Below are positions 45,201 to 52,900 of a stretch of DNA of 64,000 nucleotides, one piece after another. The DNA comes from an uncultured Prevotellaceae bacterium (GTDB taxonomy: Bacteria; Bacteroidota; Bacteroidia; Bacteroidales; Bacteroidaceae), in assembly GCA_902800495.1 (NCBI GenBank), contig CADCET010000002.1, positions 62,001-126,000 of the forward strand. The letters run 5' to 3'. A program made the translations under genes and the position numbers. The stretch's first letter is position 1. Each line of letters begins with the position of its first letter. The notes below the pieces were generated by a model, which made no database searches, was not told the DNA's origin, and saw only the letters and a list, made by a program, of their open reading frames with translations.

Positions 45201-45471
45201 CGGCATGGATGCTGACGAGATGAACAAGCCGCAGGCTCATAAGAACAGCGAGCCGGGCACACTCACCATCAGTGCCGGCTACAGAAGCGTCATCGTCGAG
45301 TCAGCCCTGCGCTACGAGACCGAGGTGCGCGTCGTCACCACCAATGGTGTCACGCTCAACACCTTCAAGATCAAGCCGGGCGAGATCATCACGACACGCG
45401 TCAACCTCGCCGGTGTCTACATCGTACAGACCACCGATCAGGAGTATACTAAGAAGATTGCAGTGAAATAA
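33253..45471 (+). CDS. Giant VYGGG-repeat beta-solenoid surface protein 1
   Basis: About 4072 residues from ATG 33253 (or 33256). Residues 4-38 are a basic R-T-N/R-T-Y tract from a nonamer array, then the hydrophobic core LCWALWLFLLLVLPLTAKG, a signal peptide with a long n-region. Residues about 58-1880 are irregular repeats around NVYGGGN.G.V.GNT.V, probably a beta-solenoid. Residues about 1910-2900 hold degenerate units such as AYVVTNTITLGTNDYIY and YYYIVNKTIVLGDTPYAAG. A GLUG-like segment (ATWTPIGSTDDDGPCFDGTF, near 3230) follows. The C-terminus (VVTTNGVTLNTFKIKPGEII, then GVYIVQTTDQEYTKKIAVK) resembles a type IX secretion sorting domain. Likely a secreted or surface adhesin-like protein; no enzyme motif seen. 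It lies next to the fimbrial operon on the same strand. Confidence 0.85.
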   Translation: MMNRSNRRNRTNRTNRTYGTYGTYRTYRTYRTNKTNGANGLCWALWLFLLLVLPLTAKGQITIGGNVYGGGNEGYVSGNTTVTVRAGNIGARSTDSEEPVRHPAGKVFGGARMANVGGNAFVHIDGEHASDSMVINHVYGGNDIAGIIGDNPNAITRLPKELKDAQAHSVDSTWNSFVLVTTKADTTVAGKAVEVSKAPKIFIGQLFGGGNGDYAYEDVQDEDSVTHNIYAKPRLNDDDPVAWRKTPKGDAGFVVPDLAKSYLDIHGGTITYAYGGGNNATVTEKNVICVNNPSGVVVSICEGDENLLTTPRFKEMGINTSLSHPTSTEFQIGCLFGGNNKDTMAIRPTWYLQDGSVRSLFSGGNRGAMIYEHGLYLNIPETSTIVVNDLFGGCRMADVRPQKKNPTTGVYEDVDEVDNDIVGYNFPRNLAARVLIAGGDVRNVYGGNDVRGKVYFGNAVGIHASVRGNVYGGGNGAYAYTDNKNWEEDDIWGDYYYTTEGYSSSAEALNDIRPNAEQVSILLRGTEEKKTIIGGSVFVGGNCATLKSDEKHKNLANYPLAELKIGSHVIAKNVFLGNNGESMVNEDILQRYADNESQFSSMNLTDPSVFPEYMKGVTMSHLPRMIAEDTKKGDRLDYDPYTTYIGSLYYGGNRGSMTYPGTLDITPEVPLYIYDKLVAGCNNANIAATEYNARYEGGILGDESEQGSYTDEHGNIKDRIHMNLSKIKLLPMRLNDEGTALEWNTVNLDKDGNYVPEIIKRDTLKTGMATAWDKTRRLVGANVYGGCNESGHVNGNVVISLKGTLHDRHAIFDAFEGEEKDDDILYDFEDYTITSRKSGVILNEQGMDVLGEALNVYGGGKGKDTEIWGSTTVNLERGYTFQIFGGSENGAIGKGTWHDNADESDTIPTGYVYPTVPDDRYSTTVNLNGQRKGVQRSLDSSEEMAEAEFIYGGNNTGIIVGNTHVNLNNGRLFNSWGGSCNADILGYAETHIGESGFPYMRDHIYGANDLGGRIFGTKDFSSCVRDYAGDKAKIFGYDSKSPDAVPDVLTASSYVEYIQGNIKNIFGGCFGEYDYDVKFKDVKLPWIDNAFVNIRPANNNESRLGMVFGAGQGNSGNYPKHVGDFMQDRSYVFVDIPQDMTNFTSTAVFGAGRSNGLGMRTALKIEPMAKPAEGATNQELRDYEAYLKKLPTVSAIVDLIRGQVGNVYGGSYEEGIVRRSVINVPEGSTIEAKNIFGGGYGVNVDIPCDVYESQVNYNSENAAVKAIFGGNNNADRTLYTQVNIRKPVWQDKEKTSLATVYGAGYGEDSWAQYTEVNLLKGARVGGVYGGGYNGKVINLETLNKWKSQDAALELGMHSYTDTGLENALALETALGGKYNTNVHINDSATVVGYAYGGGLGSDTIPNSGNVYGTTYIDVLGGTVTKDLSAAGTTGSVQNWFREGNATTGGYKADGFTASATAYIQGGTVRNVYGGGYRGNVGWHDGKIYENVSDQSKPDVPGKSYVVIGKPDGKSYVDGIPSITRNVYGGGEGGAVYGCANIKVNNGYIGYRYENKAYVEELHDKAPGDSLLAKGGNIFGGGYVANSYVDSTHIEMYGGVVRGCLHGGGEIGPIGRGSMKADATQASGSIKTEAGATIYKAGKTLVQLYDGWVKRDIFGGGRGYDNWGGEGWMTEEEKATMDRSAKGYVFGQTEVDIYGGEVGTDISVALGQGNVFGGGDIGFVHSAYENSAHKLSIGKKSGQRFNDSSGDGYYYKNENGSFVTVSNEKVLTEDCKVLVEPWCKANEAITLGGKSFKVGEFVPTSYLHYLGNKEDADWKKLSKTDPNKEGIIIHNAVFAGGNTSSGSSVVHANTTTVYGNATASIHDVYHRDLITIGTGHTGGLYGDGNLTLVDGYRELNITNYGTDYYSITPEITRAQYDALPKREGAYYEIRYKCKKTCKDKDGKTYGEGSTITYDDLVTLFLRFDVSTQQYESLTDNSTPILKYNETTKSWEPNNDSEATTYWIENGVCSRYAGRIMNTIQRADFCGVYGSRMVMQGAQDRVPETVDYTNYTINRVREVSLNKKTSVRSIDTDSRQQHGNYFGIYNTVNYLGALTSDVDFGDGGTTSVAGAERATDNDDSETYKCKAKPYYATDSIAYGTATYYDWKAAYHNDRKRNNGSSYNKVALSSGVYLELTTEQSKGDSLYGKDWGYITGVVELDLINVQPGVGGGFVYAKNVHGKRDATGLKQLTLTKLNEDAVSRKKYRYDEDDTNKEEWQTSGNFVHSSQTIIDDCYNIGGKYKSQYKAPDGVPAHYWYIKGSIYVYDQYISAYTGTPNAYSEVVNIPLTITSASHGKMTLMNVMPNRYAYYANSAKEKLSPTSELVLHDVEYKLNDPISYWDYCLLSQAERELFVEQTYVTSDSCKIGDKYYPKGYVMLKSEYETFEEYAKDHPQVLEEDTPAVPAVLIATKNGSGADIVKQDETGHDVYRAFTDVFHESNNMRHETGYILTYNVNNPELWYTWYSPKTGDSQTLKIDTKKYEDKDTVKTKYENGPTYTPLGTGLYGQEEYSVGNIISEGIHTTYTTAWADESLTQAKKDSLGKQATFERAYIVTTDILETQNKNNVSQRFYKGAALVESDYNSTQWSNMSGKVAKAYVVTNTITLGTNDYIYRDTRMTASEKDSLYNTYNKVGSTDEEKAIAAEIEKCIVPAYYCTSEGSYGGELFKEGNNYRAMSAFSSMSEEDRQNFIFNYDALDLLVDSAFTKAEGAKYQYDGYIRQTGIDYSTPEEAKLNKAHYSLQTPIDYTATYKAPTDSITYTADDKTQKTAKNGTVLSRTEFEGLLNERYYYSPISVKKDKDGNLPEYYYIVNKTIVLGDTPYAAGQVISSATYSELSDDDKTHVTKLKFTAEGTYFYCREGYRIAAASTTENDGGKTVTYASGVTATKLVSTGGDHPTYNSTDATVKGTYIPGDSVYVGLVIDNGTYTALTNKQANFTIHGTSPTETSTLYVTRNSDINDLSTEKIITVIYQYDYVETDMGGMNITPISERHILNIHINFKSGVPTVEDILAPDIVLPGTSISINEPFVSPGAYQVTGGGWELFDNDLDAESHSNGVEYTPNNDPLFLYQDSFLVAYYAKTYLGKTYSNAVPVRVANYHDLKKVMSDLAHHYYIDHKDMIDKKKIEPKIYINDYSKDAEGSKNGLDLFKDLYDLTVLSSSPAETTSPIYGHTLLNKSTVGGGKNLEFFLRTDIDHSTATWTPIGSTDDDGPCFDGTFHGDGHYLSGLDHSLFNHLCGDVFNLGVSGKFTGAGIAEHGSGYLENCWMSTASTAAKTAKPVFGTPSRTSAQTETRGPIQIVNCYYAEEDNATNKYTNHAANSTYGTAVRKPAKAFYNGEVAYDLNGFYLFKRYSDHQSGTGVSYNFWKNGETALQTGKYFNNDASICSTGNGGVMYVEDRFADGDFIYDGGNGGVIPTVDDVRLHTYKNSNGETVRKYYPIWPDDYLYFGQSLNYGYVDGLSHDSVPSAIKRSGNYVATDMEGNRVYRAPAYFRNDTMRVAHFNPNAIFAQTGKNQPKKVANKGMTAIDFTDKKYGSYPSYRSYAAGWIDGTADGLDKMFYPPLLDDDGLTGFRNADLTQNLLVYTAATGENKTAAEKTATVVSNYLLENVYEESGDKYRNVAYQTSASVHGHWVENGIATRSHQLVDKQDFNAPLSYKFDDGLVMWYQRYPDDNEFVDRKKGWQAISLPFTAELVTTDQKGEITHFYSGSETSKNGTGTKIGHEYWLREMANGSTMTLPEGETNVLTAAFNHPTSKSSDLTKTVQNTFLWDYYYKGVSHNQRDYNNDTYQDYYSKTRPYEKYPLLAKGTPYLLGLPGATYFEFDLSGSFDATTTATTRPAKIEKQTITFVSNKGATISVSDKEAKTSTATYGNTNYLFKPSYLNMDFEAETPHYVLADVDTDSDGKTDVSRFNKVSAATSVYAFRPYFMAVGDETRMTRSIGFGMDADEMNKPQAHKNSEPGTLTISAGYRSVIVESALRYETEVRVVTTNGVTLNTFKIKPGEIITTRVNLAGVYIVQTTDQEYTKKIAVK
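33263..33370 (+). repeat. Nonamer array, 12 units, coding the n-region of giant protein 1
   Basis: GGAGTAATA, GGAGGAATA, GGACGAATA, GGACTAATA, GGACCTATG and so on, 108 bp without indels. It is read one base out of phase from the lipoprotein arrays, giving Arg-Thr-Asn/Tyr instead of Gly-Leu-Ile. Confidence 0.95.
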
Positions 45472-45494
45472 CCCGCGTCTCTGGCAAAACAGCA

Positions 45495-45571
45495 CCCGGC
45501 GGTTCGCCCCGCCAAAACAGTGCCCGGCGGTTAGCCCCGCCAAAACAGTGCCCGGCGGTTCGCCCGCCGGG
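45495..45571. repeat. 28-bp tandem units with REP palindromes before the transposase gene
   Basis: Units start CCCGGCGGTT at 45495, 45523 and 45551 and are joined by CCGCCAAAACAGTG. The last one is a full palindrome with 8-bp stems (CCCGGCGG / CCGCCGGG) and loop TTCGC, ending 7 bp before the ATG at 45579. Confidence 0.85.
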
Positions 45572-45578
45572 AAAAAGA

Positions 45579-46895
45579 ATGACAATAAGGAAAGAAACCC
45601 AGCATCACTTCGGCCGCAGGTCAGCCACTCACGACTACACGCGCCCAGGCATCTACCACATCACGATAAAGGTGGCAGAAAGCCTGGGGCGTCCCTTGGG
45701 TACGCTCACCGGCGACCATGCCGACAGTGCAGCCATAACATTCACCGCTGTCGGCACCGCCGTAGAGCACGAGCTGCTCACCGCCATCACCGCTCATTAT
45801 GAGATGGTGACGGTCGATGCGTATGTCATCATGCCCGAACATCTGCATTTCATTCTCATCGTGCGCGCCCCCATCGTCAGCAAGAGTGGGCAACGCACCC
45901 ATCTCGGCCAAGTCATCGCCGGCTTTAAGAAAGGCTGCAACCGCGCCTTCTGGGCCATTCAGGAGGCCGGAAGCCGGGCGGGAAGCCCCGAGAACCGGGC
46001 GGGAAGCTCCGAGAACCGGGCGGGAAGCCTCGAGAACCGGGCGGGAAGCCCCGAGAACCGGGCGGGAAGCCCCGAGAACCGGGCGGGCGAACCGCCCGGT
46101 GCAATGAGCCCGCCCGCCCCCGCTGCCCGCTCCGTCAGTGCGCCTGGCGGTTCGCCCGCCAGGCATCGTCCCCCCTCGGCCGGCTCTTCAGGCCGTGTCC
46201 CCCTTTTCGCGCCGCTTTACTGCGACGTGATGCCCGTTGAGCCGGGCCAGCTGGAGACTCAGCGCGCCTATATACGAAACAACCCACGGAGCCGCTGGCT
46301 CCGCACACATAACCGCGCCTGCCTGCAGACACGGCGCGGCGGCATCGACACGGCCCTGACCGTCGCCGCCCTGTGTAAATACCTGCGTCAGGAGTGCAGC
46401 GCCCTGCAAGCCACCGATGACGCCCTTGCGGCCATCGAGCAGCGCCTGCTCCTCGCCAACGGCCACATCGCCTGCGACAGCTACGGCGACCGTGCCCTCC
46501 TCACGCGGAGGCTGCTGCCCGTGGTCTGCCACCGCCGCTACCGCGCCCTCCTGGCCCGCCAGAAGGCGTGCTGCCTCGAAGAGGCGGCACGGGGCACCGT
46601 CCTCGTCAGCGCCCGCATCTCCCCCGGCGAACAGGAAATCATCGACGAGTGTGCGAATCACGGTTTCCCCGTGATTCTCGTCGCCGACAACGGATTCCCT
46701 TCCGTCTACCATCCCCCCACGCAGCGCATCGACCTCTGTGCCGAAGGGCGCCTGCTGATCGTCACCCCCTGGCAATACCAATACCGGGGCAAGAACGAGG
46801 CGGTGACAGTACCTTATTGTAAAACCATGAACTGCATAGCCCAGGCCATCAGTCGCACGAAAGACAGCTGGTGGCAAACCTATCAAGAATCGTAA
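45579..46895 (+). CDS. REP-associated (RAYT-like) HUH transposase with C-terminal Rossmann-like domain
   Basis: 438 residues, no signal peptide. N-terminal Y1/IS200-like domain: RPGIYHITIKV, then DAYVIMPEHLHFILIV with the H-x-H metal motif (HLH), GQVIAGFKKGCNRAFW, and the probable nucleophile Tyr in LETQRAYIRNNPRSRW. Between these two blocks lies a repetitive insert (RAGSPEN x5, then RAGEPPG) encoded by 21-bp repeats and two REP palindromes. The C-terminal ~190 residues (TVLVSARISPGEQEIIDECA, HGFPVILVADNGFPSVYHPP, LCAEGRLLIVTPWQYQYRGK, CKTMNCIAQAI) look like a LOG/DprA-type nucleotide-binding fold that I associate with Bacteroidales RAYTs. It would nick and move REP-containing DNA. It sits between the two giant genes. 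Confidence 0.82.
   Translation: MTIRKETQHHFGRRSATHDYTRPGIYHITIKVAESLGRPLGTLTGDHADSAAITFTAVGTAVEHELLTAITAHYEMVTVDAYVIMPEHLHFILIVRAPIVSKSGQRTHLGQVIAGFKKGCNRAFWAIQEAGSRAGSPENRAGSSENRAGSLENRAGSPENRAGSPENRAGEPPGAMSPPAPAARSVSAPGGSPARHRPPSAGSSGRVPLFAPLYCDVMPVEPGQLETQRAYIRNNPRSRWLRTHNRACLQTRRGGIDTALTVAALCKYLRQECSALQATDDALAAIEQRLLLANGHIACDSYGDRALLTRRLLPVVCHRRYRALLARQKACCLEEAARGTVLVSARISPGEQEIIDECANHGFPVILVADNGFPSVYHPPTQRIDLCAEGRLLIVTPWQYQYRGKNEAVTVPYCKTMNCIAQAISRTKDSWWQTYQES
45974..46099. repeat. Six 21-bp units in the transposase gene, last one a REP palindrome
   Basis: Units start CCGGGCGGGAAGC at 45974, 45995, 46016, 46037 and 46058. The sixth (46079-46099) is a perfect palindrome with stems CCGGGCGG / CCGCCCGG and loop GCGAA, the reverse complement of the TTCGC loop upstream. 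In frame, 7 residues per unit. Confidence 0.9.
46142..46164. repeat. REP palindrome inside the transposase coding sequence
   Basis: Stems GCCTGGCGG / CCGCCAGGC (9 bp) with loop TTCGC, the same loop and orientation as the REP just upstream of the gene. Confidence 0.85.
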
Positions 46896-46907
46896 AAAAC
46901 ACCAGAT

Positions 46908-49900
46908 ATGATACATGATATGACACAAGATATGACCTACAACGATATGAACATACTTCCGGCGGCAGAGGGCCGCCAACATGGCCGTTATAAACAAAAC
47001 ATTCCCAACTTGGGAACATCACGTTCCCAAGGCGGGAACAATATGTTCCCACGTTGGGAACGTTTCGCCCGCTTCTTGCTCCTCCTAACGTTGTTAGTAG
47101 CAGGGGTTACGGGAGCTTGGAGCCAGAGCCAGACACATCCATATGAAGGTATTTGGTATGTGAATAATGCCGGTACAAATTACTATGTTGTTCCTGCTAA
47201 AGATGCTACTCTGGCTACAAAATATGAAGATGCCTATTTCTCTGAAAACTATTCTCAACAAAATGGTGACCCAGAGAAGCCCTTCATAACTACTAAGACT
47301 GGTCAAGTCGATAATGCTATTTGGATCTTCGTCCCAGTACCAAACGAATCCAATTATTACTATATCATACATGCTGCTACAGGCAAATACCTGAAGTTCC
47401 AGACGTATCTTTCAGGTAACGATGTACGAAGGAAATTTGTCCATTTGGAAGACATCAATAATCCTGGTGAAACAGAGGAGTTTAAGATAGAAGCGTATGA
47501 TTCAGATGTGAAAATAAAACCAAAGAATCACACCTACTATTTGAATATCGCAGGAGGGAACCAGGATCGCTATAATGGAGGCACGTCTTCCCCTTATTAT
47601 AGCGGCATTATTGGTGGTATGAACGGTGTTGATAAGGGTTCCAAATTCGCTCTTAACGATGCATCTTCTCGGGTCTGTGCGGCTCCTACAATTACATGCG
47701 ACAAGTTCAATGGTGAAGTGAGCATTTCAACCAATACTGATGGTGCAACTATATACTATACTACCGACGGTACCACTCCCACATCGTCAAGCACCGAATA
47801 TACAGATGCTTTCACTATGTCATCTGCTGCAACTATCAAGGCCATTGCTGTTAAGAATGACAAGTTAAATTCCATCGTTGCCACCATGCAGTTGGCCGCC
47901 TACACCTATCAGATTGTGAATCAAGCTGGTAGTGTGGCCATTAAGCATACTGTCACACAGGCCGTTAGCACCCCGCTGGATGGCTACAGTTCCATTCCAG
48001 AGGCCATCCGTAGCCCGTATATCAGCGACGAGGAGATCAGGTTCAGCGAAACGACCAGTTTCGAAGTTGAGGACACGATTCGCAAGACGCCGTCGACAAG
48101 CACCGGTGCAGCCAACATCTATGTCAACTACACCGTTGGCAAGCGACGGCAGAAATACCTCAAGCTGGATGGCGCCAGTTCCATGAACGTCACCATCAAC
48201 GGCGAATATATCTGGAACAACAACGGCAGCTTATCTCATGTCGCTATCGCAGACGACGAGGACGAGAGAAAGAGCCTGAACGAATACCTATGGACATTCT
48301 CTGGCGACGACCCCTACGCCGTACAGATCAAGAACGCCGTCACGGGCAGCAACTATCTGCACTATGAAACGCCATCGACACTCTCATTAGGCGCTGCTTC
48401 TAACTTTATCCTTATGGAAGGCAGTGCAGGCACCGCCACCCTCACGGGACAGGTCGAGTTGATGGCCGCTACAGGCGGCACCGACTACTACCGCGTCGGA
48501 CGCCCTGATGGTTTTAACATCAGCACGACAGCCGGGCACGATGCCTCGCTTCAGGTCCACCCTTACTCTAACAGTGCCAAAAAAACCTACCATCTGATAG
48601 ACAAAGCAGGTATAATTATCGTGACAGACTCCGAAAGTTCAGAGGTGCTGTCGCTGCCCGCCAAGTGGAAGAGTCCGTTGGCTGTCTATTCGTACTGGAA
48701 CTATGAAGCTATCGACCAAGATTCATTGAATAGCAAAAGTATCTACCGAATCCGCAAAGCGAAAGAAGGCAGTCCCGCCCCGACACCCCTCACAAACCTC
48801 ACCCAGGCTACGGGCGACATCTACGTCACCTACGAGACCAACGACCTCATTGACCTCTCGGCAGGAAAGACCTACATGTTACAATACTATAACGGTGCCT
48901 CCTTCCGTCAAGAGGACGGAAAAGATGGTCTTTTAGAAAATCCCACCCCAGCCGTCTATCCTTATAACAATGGCGACCTGAACCTGTATGTCTATGGTCA
49001 GGCGCAGTGGGACACCCAATTGAGCGGTGGTATGTCCACCCGTAGCCGCTGGCTGTGGAAATTCGACAGCAAGCAGGACGACCCTTATCATGTGCTGGTC
49101 AAGTCTCACCAGAACCAGACTATTAAGGAAACTGTCAATGGAACAACAACGACGTACGACGGCACGGCCTACCTGCGTACCTATGAATATAACGGTGACT
49201 ATGTGACGGGCGTCGTCGTCAAGCACCCCACCTTTAAAGGCACCAAACCTACCGACGTCGATTCGATGGAATACATGCTTCTCGGTTCAGACATTGCGCA
49301 TCTGAAACTGATGACCGTCGAGAATGTCGGTGACGCACGACGGTACGTCACCTCCTTCGAGCAGTACTGGAAGAACAACCCCACCGTAGAGAAGCTTGTC
49401 GGCGCAAACCCCGCAGCCGACAACTCAACCCTGACTGGCATGGGCTGGCACAGGGATGAATATTGGGCCTACTCCGCACCATGGGGCGGCGGCACGAAGG
49501 TTTTCGGCAAAGGCAACCACTGGTTCCAGACCATCAAGATGGGTACTGGCGAAACGGCCGGTACGTTCAAGGCCGATGAGCGCTCCATCGACCCGATGGT
49601 CATCCTGGTCGACCAGCACGGCTGGGAGATCATGCGTGTGCCCTTGAGCGATGTCGCCACTCTGAAGAAGTACGACAGTCCGATGGTGAAGACCTACCAC
49701 TGGTACCCCATCGAACCGCGAGCCAAGGCCGACGGCTATCACAAGTTTGATCCCACCGACCAAAATGTCATCGTCTACAGAAAGAATGCCAAAGGCAAAT
49801 GGGAAGACTCTGGCGACCGCTATAAACACAACTCACAATCTTTGGCCGACAGTCCTTACGACGCCATCAAGAACGACGTGGAAGGTAAAGGCTGGACGGA

Positions 49901-52900
49901 ACAGGACAAGAGCGTCAAGACCGACTTCATCGTCACCTACGATGTGAAGCCCGAATACGCCAACGCTTATACGGGTGCCGCCACTGCCGGAGAGACACAG
50001 GCTTCGCTGTACACGCTGAAGCAGGGCAGCCAATATGCCAAGATCTCTGGTACTTCACTGACCGCCGCAGCAGCACCGGCGGATCCGGACGACGTTCCTG
50101 AAGACATGCAGTGGTACCTCAGGCCCAACTTCAATATCGACAGGGAAATGGGCTATCGCTATAAAGGCGAGGAAGGCGAGCAAAGAGATGCCAAAAGCCA
50201 GCAGGATACTGAGACAGATTACTTTACTCATGGCAAGAACGGCTTTGACCCCTACAACGTTCAGATTCAGAGCCTGACCAATACGAATCGTTACTTCACG
50301 GCTGGTACCCAGACCCCTGCATTGGTCAACGGTGTTTGGGCTGACAAAGGCACGTCGACAGGCGTGACCTTGCAAAACATGATGCAGTATCCGAACGCCA
50401 GGAAAACTGCCCAAGGTTACGACCAGACCACGTTGAACATCACCAACGCCACCTTTATGGTGGTTGACGGCGGCAACGGCAAGATGCGTCTGATGCCCCG
50501 CTTTGACCAGACGAAGGTTGTCACCTCGTTTACGACACTCTCTGGTATCGACAGTGATGCCGGTAAGGGCGACAATGCGAAGCTGACGCTGACCATCGTC
50601 CCCAAGGTCGTTCACAACTCCGACGAGATTAGCCGAGGCGGCTACTACGTCTTAGCCTCAGACTTCAACCTAAAGAATTCCATCGGCACGGCAGACAAAC
50701 CCTTCTTGGGCGATATCGACGGCAAGTTCCGCACACTGACCATCGACAAGCCCTTAGTGGCATACGCTGGTGGAAGCGCTACCATCCACAACGTCATCCT
50801 CGACGGCGTGAGCATCGACATTACTCGCGGCAATGCCGGAGCCATCGTCGCCACAGCCACTGACTCCACCCGCGTCTATAACTGCGGTATTCTTAGCGGT
50901 ACTGTGGCAGGAACCGACAGCGTCGGCGGCATTGTGGGTGCCCTGCGCGACAAGTCTCGCGTCATCAACTGCTACAGCTATGCCACGATTGCCAACGGCA
51001 ATCATGTAGGCGGTATTGTTGGCTTCAACAAAGTGAAGACAACTGCCACCAACCTCAAGACGATGGTGATGAACTGTATGTTCTACGGCGACATCACGGG
51101 CGGCAGCACCGTCTCGCCCGTTTATGGCGGCGAAATCATCGACAACATGAACGGCCTTAATACCTTTAATTACTATGCCTACGACGAGCTGAAGTCGAAG
51201 TCCATCAGCAATTACAACTGTGCCTTAGCCGTCGAGGAGAAGTACCTGACCCGCTTCGAGATTTATCGTCAATTGCTGAACAGCAACAAGAAGTTAGCCG
51301 CCTACTACATTACCGGCAGTGCCGCCGACACCGCCAAACTGGCCAAGTGGGTACTGGAGACCGCCGACAGAACCATCAGCGACCCCAAGCCCTACCCCAT
51401 CCTGAAACCACAAGGACGCTATCCGTCCATCATCAACTACGATGTAGCCCATGCGCCCACCTTGACGCTTGTCAACGACCGTCCTAAAGAAGACGAGCGC
51501 CTGCAAGGCGGCAAGTTAGGCACGAAGACGCTGTCGGTGACTATCAACCAAGCCCCTCGTGATGGGAGCCCAGGAGCCGATGCCCCTGAAGGTGCGAGTA
51601 TCACAACTTCCAGTCTCAGCCTCGCCCGCACCGACAAGGACACGCTCCGCTTCAACTTTAACTACGACAAGGTGCAACTGCCTTATTACAACGATGTTGG
51701 CACCAAGAACTACACAGGGAACAAAGTCGTGACAGGTTGGAAGATAACAGCCATCACTCTTGTCGACGGCGACCCTTATACGTCTGCCAATTATCCGTCA
51801 TCAGGCATCAAGGACTATCCCGACCACAACTATGCCGACCGCAAGAGTTCCAACAAGGACAAATATTCCGTCAGCGGCCGCGTGTTCTCACAAGGAGCCT
51901 ACTTCGACGTGCCTTACGGTGTATCGTCTATCACCATTGAGCCTTATTGGGGTAATGCCGTCTACGTAGCCGATCAGTATATTGATCTTGTGTACAACAC
52001 AAGCTACTTGGCTAAATCCGTCACCCAGTTAGGAAAGCAGTTCCCCAACGAGAAAATCACAATTAACGGTAGCGAACAAAAGGTTTACACTTCTATATCC
52101 AGCGCACTTGGTGATGAGAATATCAACAGTTCTGGCACTGTTTATGACAATGCCATTGTTCTCGTCGGCAACCTGCATAATGCAGATGTTCCCTCAAAAG
52201 GAGATGTGGCATTTACGATGACGTCGGTAGACCTTGACCGCGACAACGAACCCGACTACAGCTATATCTATAGTCATGATTCGCGAACTACAACGGCCCC
52301 CATCCGCTTTGACTTCCTGAACATACCCGGCACGGCTCAGGCTCAAAAGCCGAATGGTGCCGCTCAGCACCGAAATGCGGCTATCTTCAAGACCAGAGGC
52401 TGGTTTGAGATTACCAATACCGCATTGATATACCTCTGCCAGATAGAGTATGAGAACTTAGAAGTCAAGAATAATGATGGCCATAAGAAAGTTGATGCCC
52501 CCGTCATTTTGCAAGGTGGCGTTATCGACCAGTTCGTATCTACGCAGTCCTCAAACGTCTCAGGTAAATCCATCTATATTCACGTTGGCGGTAATGTATG
52601 GTTCAAGACCTTCGCCATGGGTACTCATGGTGATGGTAGCAAAGCAACGCCTCACGTGCCAGTATCAGTAACGGGTGGCGACTACGACAGTTTCTACCTG
52701 ACGGGCTTCTACAACCCGAATGCTGGAATCTCTGATGACAATGCCGAGTGTTATATTAGCGGTGGTCGCTTCGGCGAGGTGGCAGGAGGCGGCCAAGAGC
52801 AAATTGGTGCTAAAGGAACAAAAACAAAAGGTAACATCAGATGGCAAATCTATGAAGCTGATATCGATGAGTTCTATGGTGGTGGTATTAACGATGCCAA

